Shown: positions 43,205-52,614, counted from the first letter of the stretch. The stretch: 64,000 bases of DNA from Paracoccaceae bacterium (GCA_019090795.1 JAHRVG010000029.1:39992-103991); one strand, 5' to 3'. The notes: a model not told the origin generated them from the letters alone. Program-made: numbers and translations.

Positions 43205-44303
43205 TGCTGCCCTTGCCCCGCCCCCAATTGCCATGCTGGCCGAGCTAACCCACCGTTGTCCGCTGGCCTGCCCCTATTGTTCCAACCCTGAGGAATTGAT
43301 TGCGCGGGAAAAGGAACTGGATACTGAAACCTGGATAAATGTTTTCCGCCAAGCTGCGGAAATGGGGGTTTTGCAAGTGCATATTTCCGGTGGCGAGCCC
43401 GCCTCGCGCCGTGATCTGGTCGAACTCGTCAAAGGGGCGCGGGATGCGGGGCTTTATGTTAATTTGATCACTTCTGGCGTTGGCCTTACTGATGCACGGT
43501 TAGAAGAATTGGACAAAGCGGGGGTCGACCACATCCAGCTGTCGGTTCAGGGTATAACCGCGAAAACGGCCGATTGGATCGGTGGCTATGAGGGCGCTTT
43601 TGCCCGCAAGATGGCCGTGGCGGATAAGATCGCCGAGATTGGTTTTCCGTTAACACTGAATGCAGTGATGCATCGGCATAATCTTGATGATCTGCCCGCA
43701 ACAATCGAGTTGGCCAAACGGCTCGGCGCCCGCCGGATCGAGATTGCTTGTGTGCAGTTTCAGGGCTGGGCCCTGAAAAACCGCAGTATGTTGCAACCCA
43801 CCCGCGAACAGGTGGACGACGCCAAACGGGTTGTGGCCCGTGCACGCGAGGAATATCGCGGTACTATGGTTTTCGATTTTGTGCCGCCAGATTATTATGC
43901 GGATTTTCCAAAGGCCTGCATGGGTGGTTGGGGAAGCACCGGATTGAATGTCACACCCGACGGTCGGGTTTTGCCTTGCCACGCCGCCGAAACCATTCCC
44001 TCCTTGACGTTCCAGTCAGTTAAGGATGCTTCGCTTGCCGATATCTGGTATAATGGAGTTGCATTTTCCGCGTTCCGAGGCACCGACTGGCTGCCTGATT
44101 TGTGCCAAAGCTGTGACCGTCGCGATGTAGATTTTGGTGGTTGTCGCTGTCAGGCAATGGCCGTTACAGGGGACGCCACCGCCGCCGATCCGGTGTGTCG
44201 AAAATCCCCACATCGCCATTTGGTTGATGAGGTTTTGGAGGCAGAAGTTGTTCCCATGGGCAACAAGGCATTTGACTACCGAAAGTTTCCTGCCAATAGA
44301 TAA
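43197..44303 (+). CDS. pqqE: PqqA peptide cyclase PqqE (radical SAM)
   Basis: 368-residue radical SAM enzyme that links Glu and Tyr of PqqA. The ATG at 43197 lies in the pqqD overlap. The radical SAM cluster uses Cys21, Cys25 and Cys28 (CPLACPYC), and VHISGGEPASRRDL follows. The C-terminal SPASM region carries the auxiliary cluster cysteines (CMGGWGSTGLN, LPCHA, CQSCDRRDVDFGGCRC). Length is normal. Last gene of pqqABCDE; the FIST gene follows after 105 bases. Confidence 0.97.
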   Translation: MRDAALAPPPIAMLAELTHRCPLACPYCSNPEELIAREKELDTETWINVFRQAAEMGVLQVHISGGEPASRRDLVELVKGARDAGLYVNLITSGVGLTDARLEELDKAGVDHIQLSVQGITAKTADWIGGYEGAFARKMAVADKIAEIGFPLTLNAVMHRHNLDDLPATIELAKRLGARRIEIACVQFQGWALKNRSMLQPTREQVDDAKRVVARAREEYRGTMVFDFVPPDYYADFPKACMGGWGSTGLNVTPDGRVLPCHAAETIPSLTFQSVKDASLADIWYNGVAFSAFRGTDWLPDLCQSCDRRDVDFGGCRCQAMAVTGDATAADPVCRKSPHRHLVDEVLEAEVVPMGNKAFDYRKFPANR

Positions 44304-44408
44304 GGCGTTACCAAAGGCTGTGAGATTGGGTGCACAATCCAACATTCTGGGCTTGCCAAAACCGAGTTCTCCACGTTTACTGCTTGATGCAGATCGAAAG
44401 GGAGAAAT

Positions 44409-45596
44409 ATGGCGGGTAGCCAACAATCAATAATTCAAGACAATAAAAGTGTGCATATAGTATGCCGCGCACATTCTGAATCTGCAAATCCAGAAGAAAT
44501 CAGCGATCTTCGTAGAAATCTAGGAGAAGGCCCTTTTGCACAGGTTTTCCTGTTTATTGCAGGTGGCGCGGATTTTGATGGCATTGTCAGCGCTGCCCAA
44601 CTGGAGTTCGGCGACACTCCGATAAGTGCTTGCACTACTGCTGGCGAAATATCCCAGAATGGTTATGGTGACGGCGGCATCATTGCAGTTGGATTTCCAT
44701 CTTCCCATTTTGACGCCCGGTCCATTTTTATTGATGATTTGGACGCCCTCAATCAAGAAACCTTGATCGGTCAGTTTATTCGAAATCGCCATGATATGGC
44801 GGCAGCGCACCCCAATTGGGATTTTGAATTTGCCTTTACCATGATTGATGGCCTGTCGATGCGCGAAGAGGCATTGCTGCGCGCCCTGACGCCGGGCCTT
44901 GGCGGGATGCCCCTGTTTGGAGGCTCTGCTGGCGATGGCCCTTACTTCGGTGAGACTTGGGTTGCGCACCAAGGTGTGACGCGAGAGAACGCCGCCGTTA
45001 TTTCCGTGATACGCACCTGTTGCCCGGTCAAGGTTTTCAGCCTCGACCATTTTTCGCCTTCGGATCGTGTTATGGTTGTAACCAAGGCAAATCCGGAGAA
45101 ACGAACGGTTTCAGAAATCAACGCGGAACCTGCACTTGTTGAATATGCTCGGGTGCTGGGTCTTTTGCCAGAGCAGGTTACGACAAATACATATGCCGCA
45201 AATCCACTTTTGGTCAGAATTGGTGACACCCATCACGTTCGTGGCATTTTGCGCGCCGAGGAAGATGGCACACTTGAATTTGCCTCGGCCATTGATGTGG
45301 GCGTTGTGCTTCGTTCTACCCAAGCAGACGACATAGAGACCCACCTTAGGCGCAAGCTTGCCACCCTAAGTCAAATCAACACACCCGATGCCATTTTGGC
45401 CTGTGATTGCCTTTGGCGCAGGGTTGAAATCGACGGGAAACAGGCCACCCGAGAGATTTCGGCAATTCTGTCAGATAACCGTGTGATCGGTTTCAATACC
45501 TATGGCGAGCAAATTGATGCTTTGCATGTCAATCACACGATGACCGGTGTGGCAATTTATCCGCCCTTGGATAAAGATATCAGCCAAACACGATAG
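44409..45596 (+). CDS. FIST-domain sensor protein, NosP-like
   Basis: 395-residue soluble protein with a FIST N domain (about 25-225: TPISACTTAGEISQNGYGDGGIIAVGF and the ELLRALTPGLGGMPLFGGSAGDG-like segment) and a FIST C domain (about 235-375: NPEKRTVSEINAEPALVEYARVLG). In P. aeruginosa the FIST protein NosP binds heme and nitric oxide and controls the kinase NahK (ErcS'), encoded next to it in the PQQ-ethanol region. Here the gene lies after pqqE and a NahK-like kinase is in the same island, so the pairing is likely, although heme binding cannot be read from the sequence. Confidence 0.85.
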   Translation: MAGSQQSIIQDNKSVHIVCRAHSESANPEEISDLRRNLGEGPFAQVFLFIAGGADFDGIVSAAQLEFGDTPISACTTAGEISQNGYGDGGIIAVGFPSSHFDARSIFIDDLDALNQETLIGQFIRNRHDMAAAHPNWDFEFAFTMIDGLSMREEALLRALTPGLGGMPLFGGSAGDGPYFGETWVAHQGVTRENAAVISVIRTCCPVKVFSLDHFSPSDRVMVVTKANPEKRTVSEINAEPALVEYARVLGLLPEQVTTNTYAANPLLVRIGDTHHVRGILRAEEDGTLEFASAIDVGVVLRSTQADDIETHLRRKLATLSQINTPDAILACDCLWRRVEIDGKQATREISAILSDNRVIGFNTYGEQIDALHVNHTMTGVAIYPPLDKDISQTR

Positions 45597-45607
45597 CGAA
45601 AGCGCCG

Positions 45608-46717
45608 TTACGCACCGAACTCCGCCCGAATTTGTGCTGTGTGTTCCCCCATACCCGGCACGGCACCTTGTTTGATTTCGTCCCGCAGCGGTGATGCAGT
45701 TACTTTGGCTTTGCCACCCGGAGTGTCGATTTCAATCCGCCGCAGGGCAGGATGGTTTGACAGGTCAGGCAGGCTCGAGACATTTGCCCAAGGCAATTTA
45801 CTCGTCTCCAACAGGGCAATCAGCGCATCGCGGGTCTGGGTTTTGCAAAACTCGGCGATGATGGCGAACAGCGCCGGCGTATTGGTCACGCGGTCCGCAT
45901 TGGAGACAAAACGCGGGTCCTCAATCAATTCAGGCCGTTCCAGCACGCCTTCACAGAAACGCACCCATTCCGCATGTTGCTGGCAAACGATTACTACATC
46001 ACCGTCACTACAGCGGAATTTTCCATAAGGCGCGATCACCGAATGGGCCAGCCCCATGCGCGGGGTTTCGCGGCCCATGTAATCATAGTGCAGCAAGGGA
46101 ACGCACATCATATCGGCTATGGCGTCGAACATAGCGATTTCAATTGCTTTGCCCTTGCCAGTAATACCGCGTTCTATCAGTGCTTCCAGAATGGCGGTGT
46201 GCGCGGTGGCACCGGTGGTGATGTCCGCCATCGAGACCCCCACCTTAACCTGTTCGTCCGGCGTTCCGGTCACAGCACAAATGCCGCTTTCGGCCTGAAT
46301 TAGCATATCATAGGCGAGCCGTTTAGCATAGCTGCTGTCTTGGCCATAGCCAAAGATGTCGACGCAAATCAGCTGCGGATATTTTGCGACCAGTTCCTTA
46401 CCGCCTAGTCCCAGACGATCTGCCGCGCCTGGTGCGATATTGCGCACGAATACATCTGCCTTGGCGACCATCTGTTCCAGCAAGGCGCGGTCGCCCTCTT
46501 CCTTGATGTTCAGTTCGGCGCTTTCCTTGCCACGGTTCAGCCATGTGAAATAGGCGCTGGTTCCCAGAACGGCCTTGTCATAATGGCGCGCTGTTTCACC
46601 GCCTGCACGTTCAACTTTGATAACCCGCGCACCGGCATCTGCAAGGCGCATGGTACACATTGGGCCGGCAACCGCCTGTTCCAGCGAAATGACCAAAAGT
46701 CCGTCCAGTGGCAGCAT
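45608..46717 (-). CDS. Class III CoA-transferase, candidate itaconate CoA-transferase
   Basis: 369-residue CaiB/BaiF enzyme. N-terminal LDGLLVISLEQAVAGPMCTMRLADAGARVIKVERAGGETARHYD, RGKESAELNIK and probable catalytic Asp137 (LAYDMLIQAESG). It is divergent from the MaoC gene across a 100-bp region with a strong operator, so it is co-regulated with the plus-strand MaoC-PrpD-ACAD-transferase-GntR-lyase set. One of the two transferases of this locus should activate the acid (itaconate by analogy with P. aeruginosa Ict); which one cannot be told. Confidence 0.9.
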   Translation of the reverse strand: MLPLDGLLVISLEQAVAGPMCTMRLADAGARVIKVERAGGETARHYDKAVLGTSAYFTWLNRGKESAELNIKEEGDRALLEQMVAKADVFVRNIAPGAADRLGLGGKELVAKYPQLICVDIFGYGQDSSYAKRLAYDMLIQAESGICAVTGTPDEQVKVGVSMADITTGATAHTAILEALIERGITGKGKAIEIAMFDAIADMMCVPLLHYDYMGRETPRMGLAHSVIAPYGKFRCSDGDVVIVCQQHAEWVRFCEGVLERPELIEDPRFVSNADRVTNTPALFAIIAEFCKTQTRDALIALLETSKLPWANVSSLPDLSNHPALRRIEIDTPGGKAKVTASPLRDEIKQGAVPGMGEHTAQIRAEFGA

Positions 46718-46752
46718 CGTTATCTCCTAAAATGATCCGCAATCCAGGGCCG

Positions 46753-46799
46753 TTGACAGGCCGCAAAGCCACTGTTACGAATGTCCGGACAAATTGTCC
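46753..46799 (+). promoter_or_regulatory. Promoter and compound operator of the itaconate-type operon
   Basis: TTGACA (46753-46758) and TACGAA (46776-46781) are 17 bases apart, a near-consensus promoter. TGTCCGGACAAATTGTCC (46782-46799) follows at the likely start point and contains two overlapping perfect palindromes, TGTCCGGACA and GGACAAATTGTCC, i.e. three half-sites. A repressor bound here would block transcription; the GntR-type regulator at 51044 is the candidate. Confidence 0.75.
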
Positions 46800-46817
46800 A
46801 CCCCAGTTTTCGGAGCC

Positions 46818-47327
46818 ATGATGAGAAAAATCGCAGAGAACCGCTATCGCGCGGAAATCGGTCTGTACTTTGAGGATTTTAAGGTAGGGGATATATACGA
46901 ACATCGGCCCGGACGGACCATTACGGAAACCGATAACATCCAGTTTTCGCTGCTGACGATGAACCAGCATCCGGTACATTGCGACAGCCATTTCGCCAGC
47001 CAGACCGAATTTGGCAAACCATTGGTGAACAGCACTCTGACCTTGGCGATTGTGGCCGGTATGTCGGTGCCCCAGATCAGTGGGCAAGCGATTGCCAATC
47101 TGGGTTGGACCGACATCAAGCTGACGGGCCCGGTTTTCCCTGGCGATACGATTTATGCAGAATCCGAAATTTTGGCGATACGCCCATCAAAATCGCGTCC
47201 GGGGCAAGGAATTGTTACCGTTCGCACGACGGGAACCAAACAAGACGGCAGCGTTTTCATGACATTCGAACGCAATGCTTTGGTGCATTCGCGTGAATCT
47301 GCGCGGATGGGTGCAGAGAATTATTAG
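46818..47327 (+). CDS. MaoC-family hydratase, candidate itaconyl-CoA hydratase
   Basis: 169-residue hot-dog-fold protein. GLYFEDFKVGDIYEHRPGRTITETDNIQFSLLTMNQHPVHCDSHFASQTEFGKPLVNSTL holds the hydratase motif with the His/Asp region. It is the first gene of the plus-strand set. By analogy with the Ich enzyme of itaconate degradation it would hydrate itaconyl-CoA to citramalyl-CoA; mesaconyl-type hydratase is an alternative. The start codon may be either of two adjacent ATG at 46818 and 46821; CGGAG lies upstream. Confidence 0.88.
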   Translation: MMRKIAENRYRAEIGLYFEDFKVGDIYEHRPGRTITETDNIQFSLLTMNQHPVHCDSHFASQTEFGKPLVNSTLTLAIVAGMSVPQISGQAIANLGWTDIKLTGPVFPGDTIYAESEILAIRPSKSRPGQGIVTVRTTGTKQDGSVFMTFERNALVHSRESARMGAENY

Positions 47328-47344
47328 AGATTTGAGGACATAAA

Positions 47345-48745
47345 ATGACGACTGATATTGATTTGATTGCACCGCAACTGGCGGATTTCGTAACAGGGCT
47401 GGGGCATGATGACATCCCCGACGATGTGCGTGCCCGCGCGCGCTATTTGATCCTTGATGCGGTCGGTATTGCGCTGGCCTCGACCCAATATGATTTTGCC
47501 CACCGGACCTTGACGGCGTTGTCGGGGTTTGGCGCGGGGGATGGCCATGTGATCGGCTTTGGTACCCGTCTGCCACTGCGCGATGCGGTGATGATGAACG
47601 GATTGCTGGTGCATGGTTTGGATTATGACGACACGCATGTGGCAGGGGTGATCCATGCCACGGCGGCGGCATTTCCGGCAGCCTTGGGTGTGGCGGCAGA
47701 CCGGCATCTTTCGGGGCGTGAGTTGCTCAGCGGGTTCATTGCGGGAATGGAGGTTTCCACCCGCCTTGGATCGGTTGCCAAAGGGGGTTTTCATCAGGTT
47801 GGGTTCCATCCCACCGGCATACTCAGCGTGTTTGCTTGTGCGATGATCGCGGGGCGTTTGACAGGATTGAATGCCGCGCAACTGGCAGATGCGCAGGGAA
47901 TTGCGTTGTCCATGGCCGCTGGCAGTATGGAGTTTTTGCAAGACGGGGCCTGGACTAAACGAATGCACCCCGGTTGGGCAGGTGTTGGCGGTATCACGGC
48001 GGCAGCGATGGCCAAAGCAGGGTTTGTAGGGCCAAAGGCAGTTTACGAGGGGCGCTTTGGCTTGTTTCCGATTTATCTGGACAAGGAACATATGGCGGCG
48101 GTTGATATGAGCCTTGCCACCGCTGGTTTGGGCGAAAGTTGGGAAATCAACAATGTTGCGGTGAAGCCGATTCCAGCTTGCCATTTCACCCATGCCTGCG
48201 CCGATGCGGCCATTGCGTTGCGTGCTGATTATGGGCTGAAGCCAGAGGACATCGCCAGCATCCGTGCTTTTGTGCCCGAGGGTGTTCACAAAACGGTTTG
48301 CGAGCCGATCGAGACCAAACAAACACCGCAAAACAGCTATGATGCACAGTTTTCTATCCCTTGGGCGGTGGCCTCTGGCCTGTTGTACGGGCGGTTTGGC
48401 TTGGCCGACCTGTCACAAGAAGCGTTGAATGACACAGTGACACTTGCCTTGGCGGGCAAGGTAACTTGTGAAGATTACCCGAATGCCCCTTTCCCGAAAT
48501 ATTACTCCGGTGAGGTAATCGTGACCCTGAAGGATGGCCGCATTCTGACCCACCGCGAAGAGGTAAATCGTGGCAATCCGGATCGACCGCTGAGCAACGA
48601 TGAAATCGCCGCGAAATTCTGGGAAAATGCGACCACGGCAGTTTCGGCAGATCGTGCCACCAAAATCCTCGATGCAGTTTTGGCGATGGATGATTTGGAA
48701 GACGCGGACACTTTGGCGGCGTTGCTGGCCGGTAATTCGGTATAG
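47345..48745 (+). CDS. MmgE/PrpD family protein
   Basis: 466-residue protein of the family that includes 2-methylcitrate dehydratase PrpD and cis-aconitate decarboxylase. Typical segments: DAVGIALASTQYDFA, MMNGLLVHGLDYDDTHVAGVIHATAAAFPAALGVA, GFHPTGILSVFACAMIAGRLTGLN and IPACHFTHACADAA. In the P. aeruginosa itaconate locus PA0881 is the same family, which supports a shared pathway. Its exact reaction there is unknown to me. It starts 18 bases after the MaoC gene. Confidence 0.92.
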   Translation: MTTDIDLIAPQLADFVTGLGHDDIPDDVRARARYLILDAVGIALASTQYDFAHRTLTALSGFGAGDGHVIGFGTRLPLRDAVMMNGLLVHGLDYDDTHVAGVIHATAAAFPAALGVAADRHLSGRELLSGFIAGMEVSTRLGSVAKGGFHQVGFHPTGILSVFACAMIAGRLTGLNAAQLADAQGIALSMAAGSMEFLQDGAWTKRMHPGWAGVGGITAAAMAKAGFVGPKAVYEGRFGLFPIYLDKEHMAAVDMSLATAGLGESWEINNVAVKPIPACHFTHACADAAIALRADYGLKPEDIASIRAFVPEGVHKTVCEPIETKQTPQNSYDAQFSIPWAVASGLLYGRFGLADLSQEALNDTVTLALAGKVTCEDYPNAPFPKYYSGEVIVTLKDGRILTHREEVNRGNPDRPLSNDEIAAKFWENATTAVSADRATKILDAVLAMDDLEDADTLAALLAGNSV

Positions 48746-48757
48746 GGGGCCAAATCC

Positions 48758-49903
48758 ATGACAGACCAAAATGAAGCAGTAATACTTGATGCGCTGGACA
48801 AGTTCATGACGGCAGAGGTTGATCCCTTTGTGCATGATCTAGAGGCCCGCGATGAATACCCCCACGAGATCGTCGATAAGATGAAAGAGATGGGTCTGTT
48901 CGGCTGTATCATTGCCCAGGAATACGGTGGGTTGGGCCTATCTACGGCAACCTATGCCAAGATTGTTGCGCGTATTACCCAAAGCTGGATGTCGCTGTCC
49001 GGAATTATCAATTCTCATCTGATCATGTCCTCTGCAGTGCAGCGCCACGGTACAGCGGAACAAAAGGAACGCTTTTTACCCCGTTTTGCAACGGGTGAGT
49101 TGCGTGGTGGGGTTGGCTTGACTGAACCCGATTGCGGCACAGATTTGCAGGCGATCCGCACAGTGGCACGCCGTGATGGTGATGAATATATCGTCAATGG
49201 CACCAAAACCTGGATCACCAATTCAAAGTATGGCAATGTGCTGGCCCTATTGGTGAAAACTGACACCACAACATCTCCCGCGCACAAGGGGATGAGCCTG
49301 TTCATTGCCGAGAAACGTGAGGGGTTTAACGTTACCCGCAAGCTGGAAAAACTGGGGTATCGCGGCATTGATACCTGTGAGCTGCTGTTTGATGATTACC
49401 ACGTCTCCGCCGATTGTCTGATTGGTGGTGTTGAGGGGCGCGGGTTGCAACAAATTCTTTCTGGGCTGGAGCTGGGGCGCATCAACGTAGCTGCACGCGG
49501 TGTTGGCGTGGCCAAGGCAGCGCTGGATTTGGCGGTGGCCTATTCGCAACAACGCAAGACCTTTGGCAAGCCAATTTGCGAACATCAAGCCATCCAGTTG
49601 AAACTGGGCGAAATGGCGACACGCGCAGAATCGGGCCGCCTTTTGGTAAATGCCGCCGCCGCCGCCTATGATCGGGGCGAGCGCTGCGATATGGAGGCTG
49701 GCATGGCAAAATATGCCGCCACCGAGGCGGCGATGGAAAATGCGGCAGAATGTATGCGCATCCACGGGGCTTACGGCTATTCCAAGGAATATGACGTAGA
49801 GCGCCTGTACCGCGACGCGCCGTTGCTGATTATCGGCGAGGGCACCAACGAGTTGCAGCGCATCATTATCGCCAAGCAATTGATTGCAAGGAATCCTGCA
49901 TGA
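48758..49903 (+). CDS. Acyl-CoA dehydrogenase
   Basis: 381-residue ACAD with IAQEYGGLGLSTATYAKIV, the loop LTEPDCGTDLQAIRTVARRDGDEYIVNGTKTWITNSKYG, RKTFGKPICEHQAIQLKLGEMA and the C-terminal LIIGEGTNELQRIIIAKQLI. The catalytic Glu at the usual C-terminal site (GEGT) is present. PA0879 of the P. aeruginosa itaconate locus is the same family. It may oxidise a methylsuccinyl- or related CoA ester in a side branch. It overlaps the following CoA-transferase by 4 bases. Confidence 0.93.
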   Translation: MTDQNEAVILDALDKFMTAEVDPFVHDLEARDEYPHEIVDKMKEMGLFGCIIAQEYGGLGLSTATYAKIVARITQSWMSLSGIINSHLIMSSAVQRHGTAEQKERFLPRFATGELRGGVGLTEPDCGTDLQAIRTVARRDGDEYIVNGTKTWITNSKYGNVLALLVKTDTTTSPAHKGMSLFIAEKREGFNVTRKLEKLGYRGIDTCELLFDDYHVSADCLIGGVEGRGLQQILSGLELGRINVAARGVGVAKAALDLAVAYSQQRKTFGKPICEHQAIQLKLGEMATRAESGRLLVNAAAAAYDRGERCDMEAGMAKYAATEAAMENAAECMRIHGAYGYSKEYDVERLYRDAPLLIIGEGTNELQRIIIAKQLIARNPA

Positions 49904-51039
49904 CCCTACCGCTAGACGGAGTAAAGGTTATCGCTGTCGAGCAGTATGGTGCCGGCCCGTTTTGCACCCAGCATCTTGCTGATCTCGGTGCCGAGGTGAT
50001 CAAAGTCGAAAACCCTACGGGCGGAGGGGATGTCGGGCGCGGGGTTGGGCCACATTTTACCGAGGAAGGCGACAGCCTGTTTTACCTGTCGTTCAACCGC
50101 AACAAGAAAAGCGTCACGCTGGATCTGAAAACAGATGCAGGCATGGCGCGTTTGCGCAAGCTGGTAGAAACGGCCGATATTCTGTTTAACAACCTGCGCG
50201 GAGACCTGCCTGCCAAGCTGGGGCTGGATTTTGATGCAATGAAGGCAACAAACCCGGCCATCGTTTGCGCCCATCTATCTGCCTATGGCCGTACTGGTGC
50301 GCGGGCGGATTGGCCGGGGTATGATTATCTGATGCAGGCCGAAGCGGGATATCTTTCCCTAACCGGAGAACCCGACGGCCCGCCAACGCGTTTCGGCCTG
50401 TCGATGGTTGATTTGATGACAGGTGCTACGGCTGCGTTTGCGATGGTGTCGGCGGTGCTGGGTGCCCGCACAACGGGACAGGGGCGCGATATCGAGGTGA
50501 GCCTGTTTGACGTAGCGATACACAGTCAGGGCTATGTGGCCACCTGGTATTTGAACGCCGGCGATGTGGTGGGGCGAATGCCACGTTCGGCGCATCCGTC
50601 TCTGGGGCCGACCCAGTTGTATCGCACGGGTGACGGCTGGCTGTCGGTCATGTGCAACAAGGAAAAATTTTGGGGTGTTCTGGCCGATCGGATTGGCAAG
50701 CCGGAGTGGAAAACAGACCCGCGTTATGTTGACTTTGCAGCACGGCTGAAAAATCGCGATACCCTCACAATTGAGCTGGACGCAGTGCTGTCAGAGGAAA
50801 CCACACAACACTGGCTGGAACATCTGAGCGGCCATGTGCCAGTTGCACCGGTTTACGACGTGGCACAATCACTGGATAATCCCTATGTGGCGGAACAAGA
50901 TCTGCTGGTGGATACGCTCCATCCGGAGCTGGGCACGGTCAGGCTACTGGCCAGCCCGATCCGCTGCCCCGGAGAGGTATTGCCGCAAAACCCCGCGCCG
51001 GCTCTGGGTGCGGATAACGCCAGCTTGTTTGAGGATTGA
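49900..51039 (+). CDS. Class III CoA-transferase
   Basis: 379-residue CaiB/BaiF enzyme with LDGVKVIAVEQYGAGPFCTQHLADLGAEVIKVENPT, SFNRNKKSVTLDLKTDAG and probable catalytic Asp142 (GYDYLMQAEAG). It overlaps the ACAD gene by 4 bases and precedes the GntR gene by 4 bases. Together with the divergent transferase at 45608 it is the second activating enzyme of this locus; one may handle a different C5 acid. Confidence 0.92.
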   Translation: MTLPLDGVKVIAVEQYGAGPFCTQHLADLGAEVIKVENPTGGGDVGRGVGPHFTEEGDSLFYLSFNRNKKSVTLDLKTDAGMARLRKLVETADILFNNLRGDLPAKLGLDFDAMKATNPAIVCAHLSAYGRTGARADWPGYDYLMQAEAGYLSLTGEPDGPPTRFGLSMVDLMTGATAAFAMVSAVLGARTTGQGRDIEVSLFDVAIHSQGYVATWYLNAGDVVGRMPRSAHPSLGPTQLYRTGDGWLSVMCNKEKFWGVLADRIGKPEWKTDPRYVDFAARLKNRDTLTIELDAVLSEETTQHWLEHLSGHVPVAPVYDVAQSLDNPYVAEQDLLVDTLHPELGTVRLLASPIRCPGEVLPQNPAPALGADNASLFED

Positions 51040-51043
51040 GCCT

Positions 51044-51805
51044 GTGAACCGAGCCTCGTCACATATTGCGCCACGCCCCCGTTATGCGGTGGTTGCAGAG
51101 GCATTGATGGAGGATATTCTGTCAGGCCATTACGGGGTGGGTACAGCTTTGCCCACGGAGCATGCGCTGTGCAAACAGTTTGACATTTCGCGCCACACCA
51201 CCCGCGAGGCGCTGCGCCGATTGCAGGCGCTGGGGCTGGTGACACGCCGTGCAGGCGTTGGCACCTTGGTTAAATCAAATCGCATTGCCCAGCGTTATGT
51301 GCATGTGGGCGACACGGTTTCCGACCTCTATCAATACGCACAAGACATGGTTCTGAATGTGCTTGAGGTGACGGACATCGAGGCTGATGCCGACACCGCA
51401 ACCTTGCTGGGGTGCCCGAAAGGGCAAGCTTGGGCCAAACTGCATGGGATGCGGGGGATGGAAGGCGGGGTTGCCCCTGTTGCGCTGGTGGATGTGTATA
51501 TAGCGCGCGCTTACCGCGGTGTATTGGATGATGTCGAGGGGGCGGGATTGCCGATGTGGGCACTTATCGAGGCCCGTTATGGGGTTGTCCCCGCCGAAGT
51601 TCGCCAGCAGATTACCGCAACCACGCTGGGCCGCGTCGAGGCCGAAAAACTGCAGGCCACCGAAGGCGAACCGGCGCTGCGCATCACCCGTTATTACCTT
51701 ACGGAGGCTGCTGAAATCTACGAGGTTGCCATCAACCTTTATCCGGCGGAGCGCTTTAGCTATTCCAACACTTTGCGGATCGAACAATCCGATGCCGCGT
51801 CCTGA
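51044..51805 (+). CDS. GntR-family (HutC/UTRA) transcriptional regulator
   Basis: 253-residue regulator. The GTG start at 51044 directly follows the CoA-transferase stop and gives the normal N-terminus. The winged helix (about 15-80) shows VVAEALMEDILSGHYGVGTALPTEHALCKQFDISRHTTREALRRLQALGLVTRRAGVGTLVKS, and the UTRA ligand-binding domain (about 105-245) follows. It lies between the transferase and the lyase and probably controls them through the operator at 46782-46799, with the acid or its CoA ester as inducer. Confidence 0.9.
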   Translation: MNRASSHIAPRPRYAVVAEALMEDILSGHYGVGTALPTEHALCKQFDISRHTTREALRRLQALGLVTRRAGVGTLVKSNRIAQRYVHVGDTVSDLYQYAQDMVLNVLEVTDIEADADTATLLGCPKGQAWAKLHGMRGMEGGVAPVALVDVYIARAYRGVLDDVEGAGLPMWALIEARYGVVPAEVRQQITATTLGRVEAEKLQATEGEPALRITRYYLTEAAEIYEVAINLYPAERFSYSNTLRIEQSDAAS

Positions 51806-51816
51806 AAGGGCATACT

Positions 51817-52614
51817 ATGGACTGTTCTCTTTTGTTTGTACCGGGTGATCGCCCCGAAAGATTTGACCGCGCCGTTGCCAGCGGTGCCGGTGGTATTGTG
51901 ATTGATCTGGAGGACGCGGTGCAGCCAGATGCCAAGGATAAAGCACGCGCCAATATTGCGACTTGGCTGCAACAGGGTGGCAAGGCTGTGGTGCGGATCA
52001 ATGCAATCGGTACGGATTGGTATGAGGATGATATTGCCCTGCTGGCCAATCCCGGTATCAGTGCCGTGATGCTGCCGATGGTCGAGGACGCAAGCAAGCT
52101 GACCGATTTCATAACCGCTTTACCCACACCACTGCCGGTTATTGCTCTGATCGAAACTGCGCGTGGCTTGTGGGGTTTGGGCGATTTGGTTGCGGTTAAA
52201 GGCGTTTCTCGGCTGGGGTTCGGTTCCATTGATTTCCAGCTTGATACCGGGATCGAGGACGAAGATCAGGGCCTGCTTTACGCCCGCTCGCAGGTTGTTC
52301 TGGCCTCGGCTATGGCTGGGTTACAACCGCCGTTTGATGGAGTTTGTGTTGATTTGGACGGCGACGGGGCTTTGATCCGTGATACTGAGCGGGCCAAGGG
52401 GCTGGGTTTTGGCGGCAAACTGTGCATTCATCCGCGACAGGTTGCGGTAGTCAACACTGGGTTTGCCCCGACGGCTGAGGAGTTGGATTGGGCGAAACGT
52501 GTTGTCGCTGTATCTGATGCGGAAGGGGCCAAGGGCGCGATCCGGTTGGATGGAAAATTAATTGATGCCCCCATCGTGTCACGGGCGCGTCGTTTGTTAG
52601 GGGCAGAGGCATGA
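51817..52614 (+). CDS. CitE-like CoA lyase, candidate citramalyl-CoA lyase
   Basis: 265-residue HpcH/HpaI aldolase-fold lyase. LFVPGDRPERFDRAVASGAGGIVIDLEDAVQPDAKDKAR, VVRINAIGTDWYEDD, VIALIETARGLWGLGDLV and CIHPRQV are the metal- and CoA-binding segments of CitE-type proteins. By analogy with Ccl in itaconate degradation it would split citramalyl-CoA into pyruvate and acetyl-CoA. It ends in a 4-base overlap with the methyltransferase gene. Confidence 0.9.
   Translation: MDCSLLFVPGDRPERFDRAVASGAGGIVIDLEDAVQPDAKDKARANIATWLQQGGKAVVRINAIGTDWYEDDIALLANPGISAVMLPMVEDASKLTDFITALPTPLPVIALIETARGLWGLGDLVAVKGVSRLGFGSIDFQLDTGIEDEDQGLLYARSQVVLASAMAGLQPPFDGVCVDLDGDGALIRDTERAKGLGFGGKLCIHPRQVAVVNTGFAPTAEELDWAKRVVAVSDAEGAKGAIRLDGKLIDAPIVSRARRLLGAEA

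Noticed and set aside
47324..48331. 335-residue minus-strand open frame opposite the MmgE/PrpD gene
   Set aside because: Composition is Cys/His/Arg-rich without any family motif and the plus strand carries a full PrpD-family protein.
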